In this document: piece after piece, positions 26,173 through 34,265 of the stretch
Layout of the letters: each line of letters starts with the position of its first letter
How positions within the stretch are numbered: the first letter of the stretch is position 1
NCBI GenBank assembly: GCA_041748615.1
Contig: JBGTCY010000153.1
Coordinates: forward strand, 1-46,724
Direction: 5' to 3'
DNA: 46,724 bases
DNA from: JBGTCY01 sp041748615
GTDB taxonomy: Bacteria > Bacteroidota > Bacteroidia > Chitinophagales > CAIOSU01
Translations under genes and position numbers: made by a program
Notes under the pieces: generated by a model
Told to the model about the DNA's origin: nothing
The model's input: only the letters and a program-made list of their open reading frames with translations
Databases searched by the model: none

Positions 26173-27675
26173 TTATAAATTTAAGGAAACGGATTCACCT
26201 GTTTTAATCAAAAATTCAAGTGTTTTACTGTTGTGCATTGTTTTGGAATATTTAGGACGAAATATCAATTGATACATTCCGGGAGAAAGCGCAATCATTT
26301 CATTTTTAGCATCCGCGTTCAACTCATAAATTTTTTCCAGCCTGCCTTCTTTCACGATAAAGATGCCGCCATAAACTTCATACTTTTTCAGCACGTTTGC
26401 AATACCCGGTGTGGGCAATTCAATGGTGGTGGTTTTATATTGCGAAATATCTACATTGGAAATATAAGTCGGAGGCAATGTCAGAATTTCCAAATCATAC
26501 TTCCCAGTGAGATATTTTTCAGCGGTATTAAAATCCTGGATATTCACGATAGCGCCATTATTTTTCTGCCTGACGATACATTTTATTTTGCTGTCTAAAT
26601 TTTTGTTGATGGAAACCCCTTTCAGAAAAACTTCCAAAAAACCCTGCGGAGCATCCACCGGAATATGAATATGTCGCTCATTCGCCAATGAAATATTTTC
26701 TTTTCGAATTGGCGGAATGGTATGAATCGTTAAATTGTAATCACTCACCGGGTCAACAAACAGCGTATCCGGATTCCCGCGCGGATTCAGGGTATGATAA
26801 AAATCATATTTACGGAAATTACCCGGAATGTTGTAAAAACTCATCGTCACATCCGTTTCTGAAGGTTGTTTTTCCCCGTCTAATAAATCAACCTGAAGCG
26901 TGGTTTTGATTAAGATACGGTTGATGATGTGGTTTAAAATATTTTGTAAGGATGACGGGTCTTCCGCGTTGAAATAAGAACCGATGCAGTCAAACGCGTT
27001 GCGGGCTGACGCTTCCACCCCGATGCCGATAACAAAGTGTTTCAGAACGATATTTTTTTCTTCCAGCAAATTCGCCACTTTGCAAGGGTCGCCTCCGCAG
27101 GATTCTTCACCGTCAGTCATCAGGATGATAATGTTACGCGTGCGGCTGTCTGGAAAATCATTTGCTGCTTTTTCCAATGAATACGCGATGGGTGTAACTC
27201 CTTTGGGATTGATAGCGTCAATTTTTGATTTAATAAAACTGCCGCTCGTTCGGGTGAAACCCACTTCCAGTCGGGTATCCTGACAATTTTTTTCCATCAG
27301 TGACGATAAGTGCCCGTATACTCTCAATCCCAATTCCACATCTGTTCTTTTGTCAAGATTATCCACCATATCCTTCAGGATTTTTTTCGCGGATTGCATG
27401 CGTGTTTCACCGCTTCCGGGACCCCAACGGCTGTGCATACTGCCCGAAGCATCCAGCACAAAAAGAATTCTCGTTCGCTCGTTTGCCGATGGGTTTTCCG
27501 CGAACAAATGCTTCGGTGAAATCCATGAGAATAAACACATGAAAACCGCCAGGTAAAATTTTATTGGCAGTTCTGAAAATTGCTTTTTTTGAATTGCATC
27601 ATCCCTTTCCTCTCCAAAGGAAAAAGGGTAAGTGGTAATTTTCAGAACCATCCTTATGATAAATCTTTTTTTCAC
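26173..27675 (-). CDS. Secreted VWA-domain protein (second of a tandem pair)
   Basis: 500 residues from a GTG at 27675 that overlaps the upstream VWA stop by 4 bases (GTGA). A hydrophobic signal-like segment lies unusually late (about 37-58), because the first part is encoded by a palindromic element. The VWA domain starts at RILFVLDASGSM (MIDAS DxSxS, Asp75) and includes LMTDGEESCGGDPCKV. The C-terminal 230 residues are beta-rich and parallel the upstream paralogue (VRQKNNGAIVNIQDFN, YLTGKYDLEILTLP). VWA domains bind ligands through a metal ion; the ligand and location (periplasm or surface) are unknown. Confidence 0.82.
   Translation of the reverse strand: MKKRFIIRMVLKITTYPFSFGEERDDAIQKKQFSELPIKFYLAVFMCLFSWISPKHLFAENPSANERTRILFVLDASGSMHSRWGPGSGETRMQSAKKILKDMVDNLDKRTDVELGLRVYGHLSSLMEKNCQDTRLEVGFTRTSGSFIKSKIDAINPKGVTPIAYSLEKAANDFPDSRTRNIIILMTDGEESCGGDPCKVANLLEEKNIVLKHFVIGIGVEASARNAFDCIGSYFNAEDPSSLQNILNHIINRILIKTTLQVDLLDGEKQPSETDVTMSFYNIPGNFRKYDFYHTLNPRGNPDTLFVDPVSDYNLTIHTIPPIRKENISLANERHIHIPVDAPQGFLEVFLKGVSINKNLDSKIKCIVRQKNNGAIVNIQDFNTAEKYLTGKYDLEILTLPPTYISNVDISQYKTTTIELPTPGIANVLKKYEVYGGIFIVKEGRLEKIYELNADAKNEMIALSPGMYQLIFRPKYSKTMHNSKTLEFLIKTGESVSLNL
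27570..27648. repeat. Palindromic element inside VWA N-terminus
   Basis: GTTCTGAAAATT (27570-27581) and AATTTTCAGAAC (27637-27648) are exact 12-bp inverted repeats flanking the near-palindromic core CCCTTTCCTCTCCAAAGGAA (27603-27622) and its AAAAGGG end. The element of about 79 bp supplies codons for roughly residues 10-36 of the VWA protein and keeps the frame open. Confidence 0.6.
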
Positions 27676-29075
27676 ATTCTTAAATTGGTTGTTATTCCGG
27701 ATGAAATCTGAAAATTCTGTGTTCGGGTAAATCCCGAAGATTTTTTATCATTCAACCGGTACATGAGCAAATATTTTCCGGGCTGAAGCAAGAGGGTTTC
27801 TTTGAATCCCATTTTTTTAAATTCATACACTCTTTCCAATTCCTCCTCATTTTCCATATAGATTCTTCCGATTCCGGTAACCGTGGCTGTTGTTATCAGT
27901 GTTCCGGGACTTTCCACTTTTATTTCTTTGGTCACTCCTTGCGTGATTTTCACATCGGGCATTCTCCTGCGCGGCAATGTCAAAATTTCAAGGTCATACG
28001 TGCCGGTCAGATATTTGCGCTCCGTGTTAAAATCCTGCACTATCAAAATTTTGTTTTTTCCTTTTTGCCGGATGACACATTGCAGCGGAACTTCTCTTTT
28101 GTAAAAACCGGTTTCTATCAATTTAAGACCGCCCTGCGGCACATCCACCGCGATGATATTGTGTGCGCCAGCGATGAGTTCAATCCCTTTTTTTGTAACC
28201 GGAGGAAAAGAGTGAACCACCACTTCATAGCTTCCTGCGGGGTCTAAGCGTAAAGTATCCGGAAATCCTTTTTCATTTAATGAATGAACAAAATTATAAT
28301 ACAATTTTCCGGAGGTATTATCATACAAACTCACCTCTACATTGGATTCCGTAGGTTTTCCGAATTCATTCAGCAGGTTGATTTGCACGGTAGTGGGATT
28401 CAGCGCCTGCGTGATGACCGTGGACATCGCTTTTTCAAAATCCACCGTAGTCACCGCGTCATGATAATGCCCGACACATTCAAAACTTTTATGCTGGTCT
28501 ACGGGTAATCCCAAACCAATGATAAAGGGTTTCAGGGCAATTCTTTTTTCTTCAAAATATTTTGCCACCGCGCATGGGTCGCCTCCGCAGGTTTCCAATC
28601 CGTCCGTAATCAATACGATGGCATTTTTCGCGGACGGGTCGTTTGGAAAATCATTCGCTCCCTGTTGCAAAGTGTAAGAAATTGGCGTCCATCCCTGCGG
28701 CTTGACGGTTTCCAATTTTGCCTTCACGCTGGCAGCAGCATGTGTTCCAAACGGAAGCTCCAGTTTTGTGTCCTGGCAATTTTTAGCGGAATGCAATGAT
28801 TGATGACCGAAAATCCGCAAAGCGGTTTCGACCTTGATTTTATTTCTTGAGAGGCTGTCTAAATAGTTGACAAGGATTTTTTTTGATATTTCAAAGCGGT
28901 CGCTTTCATCCATTTTCTCCTTCATGCTGCCGGAAGCATCCAAAATAAAAAGGATACGGGTGACTTTGGGCGCGTATTCATCGGCATATTGGGCGTGAAG
29001 ATTCTGAGAAAAAAACAAAAAATTACCCGCGCAGAAAAAAAACAGCAATGCAATACGATGAATGAAAAAATCCAA
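27672..29075 (-). CDS. Secreted VWA-domain protein (first of a tandem pair)
   Basis: 467 residues if started at the TTG at 29075, which gives a good signal peptide (DFFIHRIALLFFFCAGNFLF, cut after LHAQ) 28 bases after the transketolase N-subunit stop. The frame is open up to 29207, but that would overlap transketolase by about 100 bases. The VWA domain has ILFILDASGSM and LITDGLETCGGDPCAVA. The C-terminal half repeats the plan of the next gene (VIRQKGKNKILIVQDFN, YLTGTYDLEILTLP). Cys pairs in both paralogues (CQDTKLE, CGGDPC) suggest disulfides in an oxidising compartment. Function unknown. Confidence 0.82.
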   Translation of the reverse strand: MDFFIHRIALLFFFCAGNFLFFSQNLHAQYADEYAPKVTRILFILDASGSMKEKMDESDRFEISKKILVNYLDSLSRNKIKVETALRIFGHQSLHSAKNCQDTKLELPFGTHAAASVKAKLETVKPQGWTPISYTLQQGANDFPNDPSAKNAIVLITDGLETCGGDPCAVAKYFEEKRIALKPFIIGLGLPVDQHKSFECVGHYHDAVTTVDFEKAMSTVITQALNPTTVQINLLNEFGKPTESNVEVSLYDNTSGKLYYNFVHSLNEKGFPDTLRLDPAGSYEVVVHSFPPVTKKGIELIAGAHNIIAVDVPQGGLKLIETGFYKREVPLQCVIRQKGKNKILIVQDFNTERKYLTGTYDLEILTLPRRRMPDVKITQGVTKEIKVESPGTLITTATVTGIGRIYMENEEELERVYEFKKMGFKETLLLQPGKYLLMYRLNDKKSSGFTRTQNFQISSGITTNLRM

Positions 29076-29103
29076 AGGAAAATATTTAATGAGGTGACTT
29101 GTT

Positions 29104-29949
29104 TTAATAGTCGCCAATCGTTTCTTCCAATTGGGCAAGGGCGGCAGCCAGTTGTTCATTGTCAGGTGGAACGCCATGCCATTGATATTTATTTTCCATG
29201 TAATCAACTCCTTTTCCCATCACTGTTTTCATCAGCACGACAACCGGTTTGCCATTTCCGGTTTTTGCCTTAGCCTGTCGCAATGTTTCGGTCACCGCTT
29301 CAAGATTATTGCCATCTTCCAAAAGCAGAACTTCCCAGCCAAAAGCCTGCCATTTTGCAGGCAGGTCGCCTAATGAAATCACCTTGTCCACAGGTCCATC
29401 AATTTGTTGTCCGTTCCAGTCAATGGTCGCGATGAGATTGTCCACCTGATGATGAGCGCCAAACAAAGCCGCTTCCCAAATCTGCCCTTCCTGAATTTCG
29501 CCATCACCATGCAAAGAATAAACCAAGTGTTCGTCTCCATTGATTTTTTTTGCGAGAGCCGCTCCCAGCGCTACCGATAATCCCTGTCCGAGCGAGCCGC
29601 TTGCCATGCGCACACCGGGCAGGTGTTCAGCCGTTGCCGGATGTCCCTGGAGTCGGGTATTGAGTTTGCGGAAAGTGGCAAGTTCTTTTACTTCGAAATA
29701 TCCGCTTCTTGCCAACACGCTGTACCACACCGGACAAATATGTCCGTTGGAAAGAAAAAAAATATCTTCATTGATACCGTCCATCTTAAATGCAGGATTG
29801 TGCTGCATGATTTCATAATATAACGCGACCATGAATTCCGTGCAACCTAAGGAGCCGCCCGGATGCCCGCTTTGCGCGCCATTCGTCATTCTGACGATGT
29901 CTCTTCTAACCTGTGAAGCGATTTTTTGGAGTTGAGCAATTTCCGGCAT
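29104..29949 (-). CDS. Transketolase, N-terminal subunit
   Basis: Thiamine-diphosphate-binding half of a split transketolase, 281 residues: RRDIVRMTNGAQSGHPGGSLGCTEFMVALYYEIMQ (split by reading), LSNGHICPVWYSVLA, LPGVRMASGSLGQGLSVALGAAL, and the ThDP motif HGDGEIQEGQIWEAALFGAHH with TIDWNGQQIDG. It transfers two-carbon units between sugar phosphates together with the 25213-26169 subunit. It is first in the transcript, behind a TATATTTG box. Confidence 0.95.
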   Translation of the reverse strand: MPEIAQLQKIASQVRRDIVRMTNGAQSGHPGGSLGCTEFMVALYYEIMQHNPAFKMDGINEDIFFLSNGHICPVWYSVLARSGYFEVKELATFRKLNTRLQGHPATAEHLPGVRMASGSLGQGLSVALGAALAKKINGDEHLVYSLHGDGEIQEGQIWEAALFGAHHQVDNLIATIDWNGQQIDGPVDKVISLGDLPAKWQAFGWEVLLLEDGNNLEAVTETLRQAKAKTGNGKPVVVLMKTVMGKGVDYMENKYQWHGVPPDNEQLAAALAQLEETIGDY

Positions 29950-29985
29950 ATAAAGGGTATTTGTTAATTAAATGTTAAGATTCGC

Positions 29986-29993
29986 CAAATATA
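29986..29993 (-). promoter_or_regulatory. TAnnTTTG box for the transketolase/VWA operon
   Basis: TATATTTG on the minus strand, 36 bases before the ATG at 29949, matches the Bacteroidetes -7 element. The -33 region is A/T-rich without a clear TTTG. Confidence 0.42.
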
Positions 29994-30086
29994 AAGGATT
30001 AGTGAAAAATACTTGCAGGAAGTTTTCATTGGAATGTTGAAGAATAAGATTCAAGGCTTCTTCACTAAAATGAGAACTTTAAATAT

Positions 30087-30974
30087 TCAATAAACACTCA
30101 TCCCGCCATTCCCCACGTAATAAAAATCCTCATAAGTAATCCAGAAAAAACCATTGTCACCCCAACCGGTGCCATAGCTGTTCATGAGTTCAAAAGCGCC
30201 TCCGAATTTTTCATCATCATAACCCACTATCACCACATTATGCGGACCGCCAAAGTCGCTTACATGATAATTGAGTTCCTGAACGGTTGGCTGCCAGAGA
30301 TTTTTTACATCCCAAAATGAGGGACGATAGCTTTTTACAAATGCCGCTGACTTTGGCGGGAAATAGGTGAGGATGTTACAAACCACCGGCTGTCCGTTGG
30401 CAAGCGCGGCTTTTACCGGTTTGACTTTGGACGCAACTTCCGGTTCATAGTAAGAGAATAAAATTTGATACCCGTTCGCACGGTAGTGTCTTGCTGAATT
30501 TTTCATTTCACCGGTCACCGCGTCACTGCAATCCAACTGATAATCTTTGATTGATACCGCCCCTGATTTCACTAAAAAATCCACCGCGTGACCTAACTCA
30601 ACACCATAATCACATTCCGGCTGATGGTCGCCTTTGAGGCTGTTAAATAAAAACATCGGGTCGAAAGCTTCTGCCGTGATTTGTTCCTGATTGGATAATT
30701 TCTTTTGCATCGCAAGTAAGATAGTACGCGCGCCATAAGCCACAGACCATCCTGTGCAGGTCGCCAACTGACCCTGGTCAGCCGGTGTCGGACAAAATTG
30801 CTTTAATGAAAAAGTTTTCGGCAATACATCAGAAAATCCCAATCCCTCGGACCATTTTTCACCCTTCCATTTATCGGGGTCGGAAAGTCCCCCGGTATTC
30901 ACCGGGTATTGGGTTTGGGCGTTTGTTTTTAAAAAGAAAAAAGAAAGCGCGAGCAATAAAAATAATTTTGACAT
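30087..30974 (-). CDS. Secreted papain-like (C1) cysteine peptidase
   Basis: 295 residues with a signal peptide (1-19, cut after KTNA or TNAQ) and the C1A catalytic set: Gln67 and Cys73 in PADQGQLATCTGWSVAYGA, His245 in GGPHNVVIVGYDD and Asn265 in MNSYGTGWGDNGFFWITY. Only about 40 residues precede the mature domain, too short for a typical inhibitory propeptide. Likely a periplasmic or exported protease. No T9SS sorting domain is present. It is divergent from a TPR gene, with a perfect palindrome between them. Confidence 0.88.
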   Translation of the reverse strand: MSKLFLLLALSFFFLKTNAQTQYPVNTGGLSDPDKWKGEKWSEGLGFSDVLPKTFSLKQFCPTPADQGQLATCTGWSVAYGARTILLAMQKKLSNQEQITAEAFDPMFLFNSLKGDHQPECDYGVELGHAVDFLVKSGAVSIKDYQLDCSDAVTGEMKNSARHYRANGYQILFSYYEPEVASKVKPVKAALANGQPVVCNILTYFPPKSAAFVKSYRPSFWDVKNLWQPTVQELNYHVSDFGGPHNVVIVGYDDEKFGGAFELMNSYGTGWGDNGFFWITYEDFYYVGNGGMSVY

Positions 30975-31058
30975 ACATTAGTTTTGTCGAAAATAAGCAT
31001 GAAGTTGATGAATTTTTATTTTCCTCCGAAAACAAGTGTTATTGAGCATGAATAAGGA

Positions 31059-31089
31059 TGAATTATTGGGACACTGTCCCAATAATTCA
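31059..31089. promoter_or_regulatory. Perfect 31-bp palindrome between divergent genes
   Basis: TGAATTATTGGGACA, a central C, then TGTCCCAATAATTCA: 15-bp arms with no mismatch. It lies 84 bases from the peptidase ATG and 63 bases from the TPR gene ATG. There is no T-tract, so an operator for a dimeric regulator, or a cruciform, is more likely than a terminator. Confidence 0.6.
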
Positions 31090-31152
31090 TAAACAGAAAT
31101 TTTCAAATGAAATTTATTTAAAAAGAATTAAGGAAACTTTAAAGTTGCAAAA

Positions 31153-31929
31153 ATGCTTTTCATTGATGTGAAGTATCTTGTTTTAAAAATCATTTTTCTC
31201 TTTTTCAGTCTGAGCATGTTGGCGAATGACGCCACAGTGAATGAGTTGCTGAAAAAAGCGGAAGTCGCCCGCAAGTCATTCAAAGATTTTGAAGCCATTC
31301 AGTATTATAAACAGGTTTTGAACTTGGACAGTAATAATTTCCAGGCATTGTGGAACATCAGTTTTGTGTATCAGCGCAGCGGCTGGTTGGAACAAGACAA
31401 AGGGAAAAAGCAATCATTGATTGAAAAAGCAATTTCTTACTCTCAAAAATTAATTGAAAAATTTCCGGATACCTATGAGGCGAATGTCGTGTATGCGGGT
31501 GCACTTGCACGGATGACAGAATTTCTTCCGTCAAAAGAAAAAGTGAACACCGCCAGAAGTATCAAAGAATTCGGTGAAACTGCCATGCGCATCAATCCCA
31601 ATGACCATCAGGTGTGGTATTTATTGGGGTGGCTGAATTTTTCTATGGGGAAAGCATCTTGGTTAGAACGCTCGCTGGCGGGGTTGTTGTTCGGAGGATT
31701 GCCGAAAGGCATGACGATTGAAACGGGAATTGAATATTTGGAAAAAGCCAATGAGTTGAACCGCGATTGCATCGTTTATTTGTACGATCTCGCCACATTC
31801 TATGAAAGAACCAACACTGCAACCGCCATTCAGGTCACTAAGAAAGCGTTGTCCATTCTTCCCAAAGCGCCAGAAGATTTCATCTATCTTGAGAAATGCA
31901 AAAACCTGCATTCAAGGCTTATGAATTGA
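31153..31929 (+). CDS. Exported TPR-repeat protein
   Basis: 258 residues. An N-terminal hydrophobic segment (about 8-22, LVLKIIFLFFSLSMLAND) acts as signal peptide or anchor. Tetratricopeptide-like helices follow: LLKKAEVARKSFKDFEAIQYYKQVL, NFQALWNISFVYQRSGW, YEANVVYAGALARM and IYLYDLATFYERT-type text (here VYLYDLATFYERT). These scaffolds mediate protein contacts in the periplasm. It is convergent with the downstream acylase gene, 34 bases away. Partner unknown. Confidence 0.8.
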   Translation: MLFIDVKYLVLKIIFLFFSLSMLANDATVNELLKKAEVARKSFKDFEAIQYYKQVLNLDSNNFQALWNISFVYQRSGWLEQDKGKKQSLIEKAISYSQKLIEKFPDTYEANVVYAGALARMTEFLPSKEKVNTARSIKEFGETAMRINPNDHQVWYLLGWLNFSMGKASWLERSLAGLLFGGLPKGMTIETGIEYLEKANELNRDCIVYLYDLATFYERTNTATAIQVTKKALSILPKAPEDFIYLEKCKNLHSRLMN

Positions 31930-31963
31930 GATGCGAAGCAACCGGCATAAATAAGTTCGTTAA

Positions 31964-34036
31964 TTATTTTCCCGGCTGATAAACCCGCACCGCTTTTTCC
32001 ATAATCTCCGATTTGTCAAACGTCATTTTACGGAATTCTTCCCGCTGAAACATTTCCATCTGGTCGGTAAAATGCGGACTGTCCGGCTTGGCGGAAGCGC
32101 CATAGGAATTGATGCTGTAAATTTCCGGGAGTTCATGCTTTGAATATTTCACCATCTGGATAAAACCGTCACCGCTGGTGACGCGATAAATCCCTTTTTT
32201 CTTATCAAATAATCTGGCATCGGCAGCGCGTGGCACTTCACGTAATCCACTGGCGGGAATGCTGACATCGCCTCTGATTAATCGTTGCACTTCTCCCAAT
32301 GATACATCAATTGAGCCATGCTTTTTGAGCAGAAAATTTTTCGCATGGCGAATAGCTGCTACAATGTCATCTTCCGGCACTTTGTTTTTTGCTATCATAA
32401 AAAAAGCAAAGGGAGCGTCTGACTTTTTCAATAAATAATCATGTGTCACCAATGCCAATGCCGCGTCTCTGTTTTCTATTTCACTTGATAAATCCCAGCG
32501 TTTGAATTTGGCTATCGCATCCGCGATGTCGGGATATTTTATTTCATCTAAAGTGTAAAGATTTTTGAATTGACGGAGATAAGTCGCATTCGTGTCGGGG
32601 TGATATTTTTTATCGAATTTGATGTTGTAAAAATCATCCCATGAAAATTTTCCTTCATGATTTTCAAGCATGTCTTGAAAACGCTCGCCCCGGTTGTAAG
32701 TAAACTTGTGCACGCCTACGAATTCTCCTTCCCACTCGCAATCAGCGCCCGCGCCATGCAATGGAGTATTGTTGCAATTGTAAACAAAACCGCAATCCGG
32801 GTTCAGCACGGTTGGCATTTGCTCATAGGGCACAAATGAACTCCATTTGTATTTTGAGGAAATACCGGCAATGGGCTGGCTCCAGTTCAGTTCGGGATTT
32901 CGTTTTGGTACAATGCCGCCCGAATGCAAATAAATATTTCCATCCACATCGCCATACACGATGTTGAACAAAGGAACAGCCTGCATTTTCACAGCCGCTT
33001 CAAATTCATTGAAGTTTGTCGCTTTGTTCATTTTGTACCACTGGTCGGTAGCGCGAATGTCTTCATAAGCCGGGAAACGTATCGCGTATAATCCTTCTTT
33101 ATTTTTAAACGTAGGTCCGTATTCGGTCAGCAACACTGTGCGTTTGACCGGAATTTTGATGCCCGCGATTTTCACTTTCAGTTTTACAACACGCTTGCCG
33201 AAGTCGCGCCATTCACCATCATACTTGTATTGCTTTTTATTTTTTGGATTGCGCCCGATTTCATAGATGTCACCAAAAGTGTGATAGTTGACCGTGTGCG
33301 CCCATCCAAGATATTTGTTGCTGCCGACAAAAATGGTGCTGCCTCCGGGAAATAATCCCCCCATGATGTCCCAACCTTCTTCGCTTTTCAGATACGCCTC
33401 ATACCAAGCAAAACGACCTTCAAGCGGTTGATGGGAGTTGATAGCGAGATAGGTTTTTCCGTCTTCCGTATGTGTGGGCGCAATCGCCATCGCGTTGGAG
33501 CCCACATCATTGATTTGATAAAACTCATTGATGCGCCCGTCACGAATGGATTTCAACGCCATGCCAACCCCCGCCATCAGCGAAGTTTGCAGCACCGCGC
33601 CTTTCAGTACATCCATGACGGTGAACGGCAACCCTTTTTTATAAATCACTTCTTTCGGATGCGCGGTCGCGTAATCATTTAATCCCTGCACATAACCTTC
33701 GAGCACTTTTTTGAATTCGGGTGAAATATCGGTTTCGTATTTCGCTTCCACCGTTTCGCTGATATTGAGAAATTGCAAACCGAAATCAAACAGCACTCCA
33801 TCTTTTCCCAACACCCTGCCCAGCATATTTTTTCCTGCCAGCACATTGTATTGAATGTTTTTGAAATCATCTTCGCTGTGCGCCCAGGCAAGACCATAAG
33901 CTACTTCAGCATCCGTTTTCGCGAAAATATGCGGGATGCCATAACTGTCGCGGGCGATGGTGATGTTGGTGGGATTGATTTGGGAAATAATCGGTAGTGA
34001 AAATAAAACGGCAGCAAAAAAAATGAATAAACGCAT
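31964..34036 (-). CDS. Penicillin acylase family (S45) N-terminal nucleophile hydrolase
   Basis: 690 residues with a signal peptide (MRLFIFFAAVLFSLPIISQ). This family hydrolyses amide bonds in penicillins, acyl-homoserine lactones or acyl-peptides in the periplasm after self-cleavage. Text includes IARDSYGIPHIFAKTDAEVAYGLAWAHSEDDF at the N-terminus (split by reading), the cleavage/nucleophile site DVGSNAMAIAP with Ser180, NSHQPLEGRFAWYEA, FPGGSTIFVGSNKYLGWAHT and VYGDVDGNIYLHSGG. Substrate cannot be told; quorum-signal quenching or beta-lactam breakdown are both possible. Confidence 0.9.
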   Translation of the reverse strand: MRLFIFFAAVLFSLPIISQINPTNITIARDSYGIPHIFAKTDAEVAYGLAWAHSEDDFKNIQYNVLAGKNMLGRVLGKDGVLFDFGLQFLNISETVEAKYETDISPEFKKVLEGYVQGLNDYATAHPKEVIYKKGLPFTVMDVLKGAVLQTSLMAGVGMALKSIRDGRINEFYQINDVGSNAMAIAPTHTEDGKTYLAINSHQPLEGRFAWYEAYLKSEEGWDIMGGLFPGGSTIFVGSNKYLGWAHTVNYHTFGDIYEIGRNPKNKKQYKYDGEWRDFGKRVVKLKVKIAGIKIPVKRTVLLTEYGPTFKNKEGLYAIRFPAYEDIRATDQWYKMNKATNFNEFEAAVKMQAVPLFNIVYGDVDGNIYLHSGGIVPKRNPELNWSQPIAGISSKYKWSSFVPYEQMPTVLNPDCGFVYNCNNTPLHGAGADCEWEGEFVGVHKFTYNRGERFQDMLENHEGKFSWDDFYNIKFDKKYHPDTNATYLRQFKNLYTLDEIKYPDIADAIAKFKRWDLSSEIENRDAALALVTHDYLLKKSDAPFAFFMIAKNKVPEDDIVAAIRHAKNFLLKKHGSIDVSLGEVQRLIRGDVSIPASGLREVPRAADARLFDKKKGIYRVTSGDGFIQMVKYSKHELPEIYSINSYGASAKPDSPHFTDQMEMFQREEFRKMTFDKSEIMEKAVRVYQPGK

Positions 34037-34265
34037 ATTGAATGGGGAGTTGGAATAGAATGAAGAATAACTTAATGAAGCTAAATCGCCTCGAATGGTT
34101 GCTTAATCAAAGTTATCGAATGATTAAAGCTAAAATCAGCGAGAATAAAATCAAACGTAGATTTCTTTGAATAAAAAGTACGCTAAGGTAAACGAGCGCG
34201 AAAGGGTTTTCTACAATAAGTTTTTCTCTCCCTTATTGCACCAGAAGGTAGGAATGTATTCTATT

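Noticed and set aside
29076..29207. Longer ATG-type start for the first VWA gene
   Set aside because: It would overlap the transketolase subunit by about 100 bases and bury the signal peptide.
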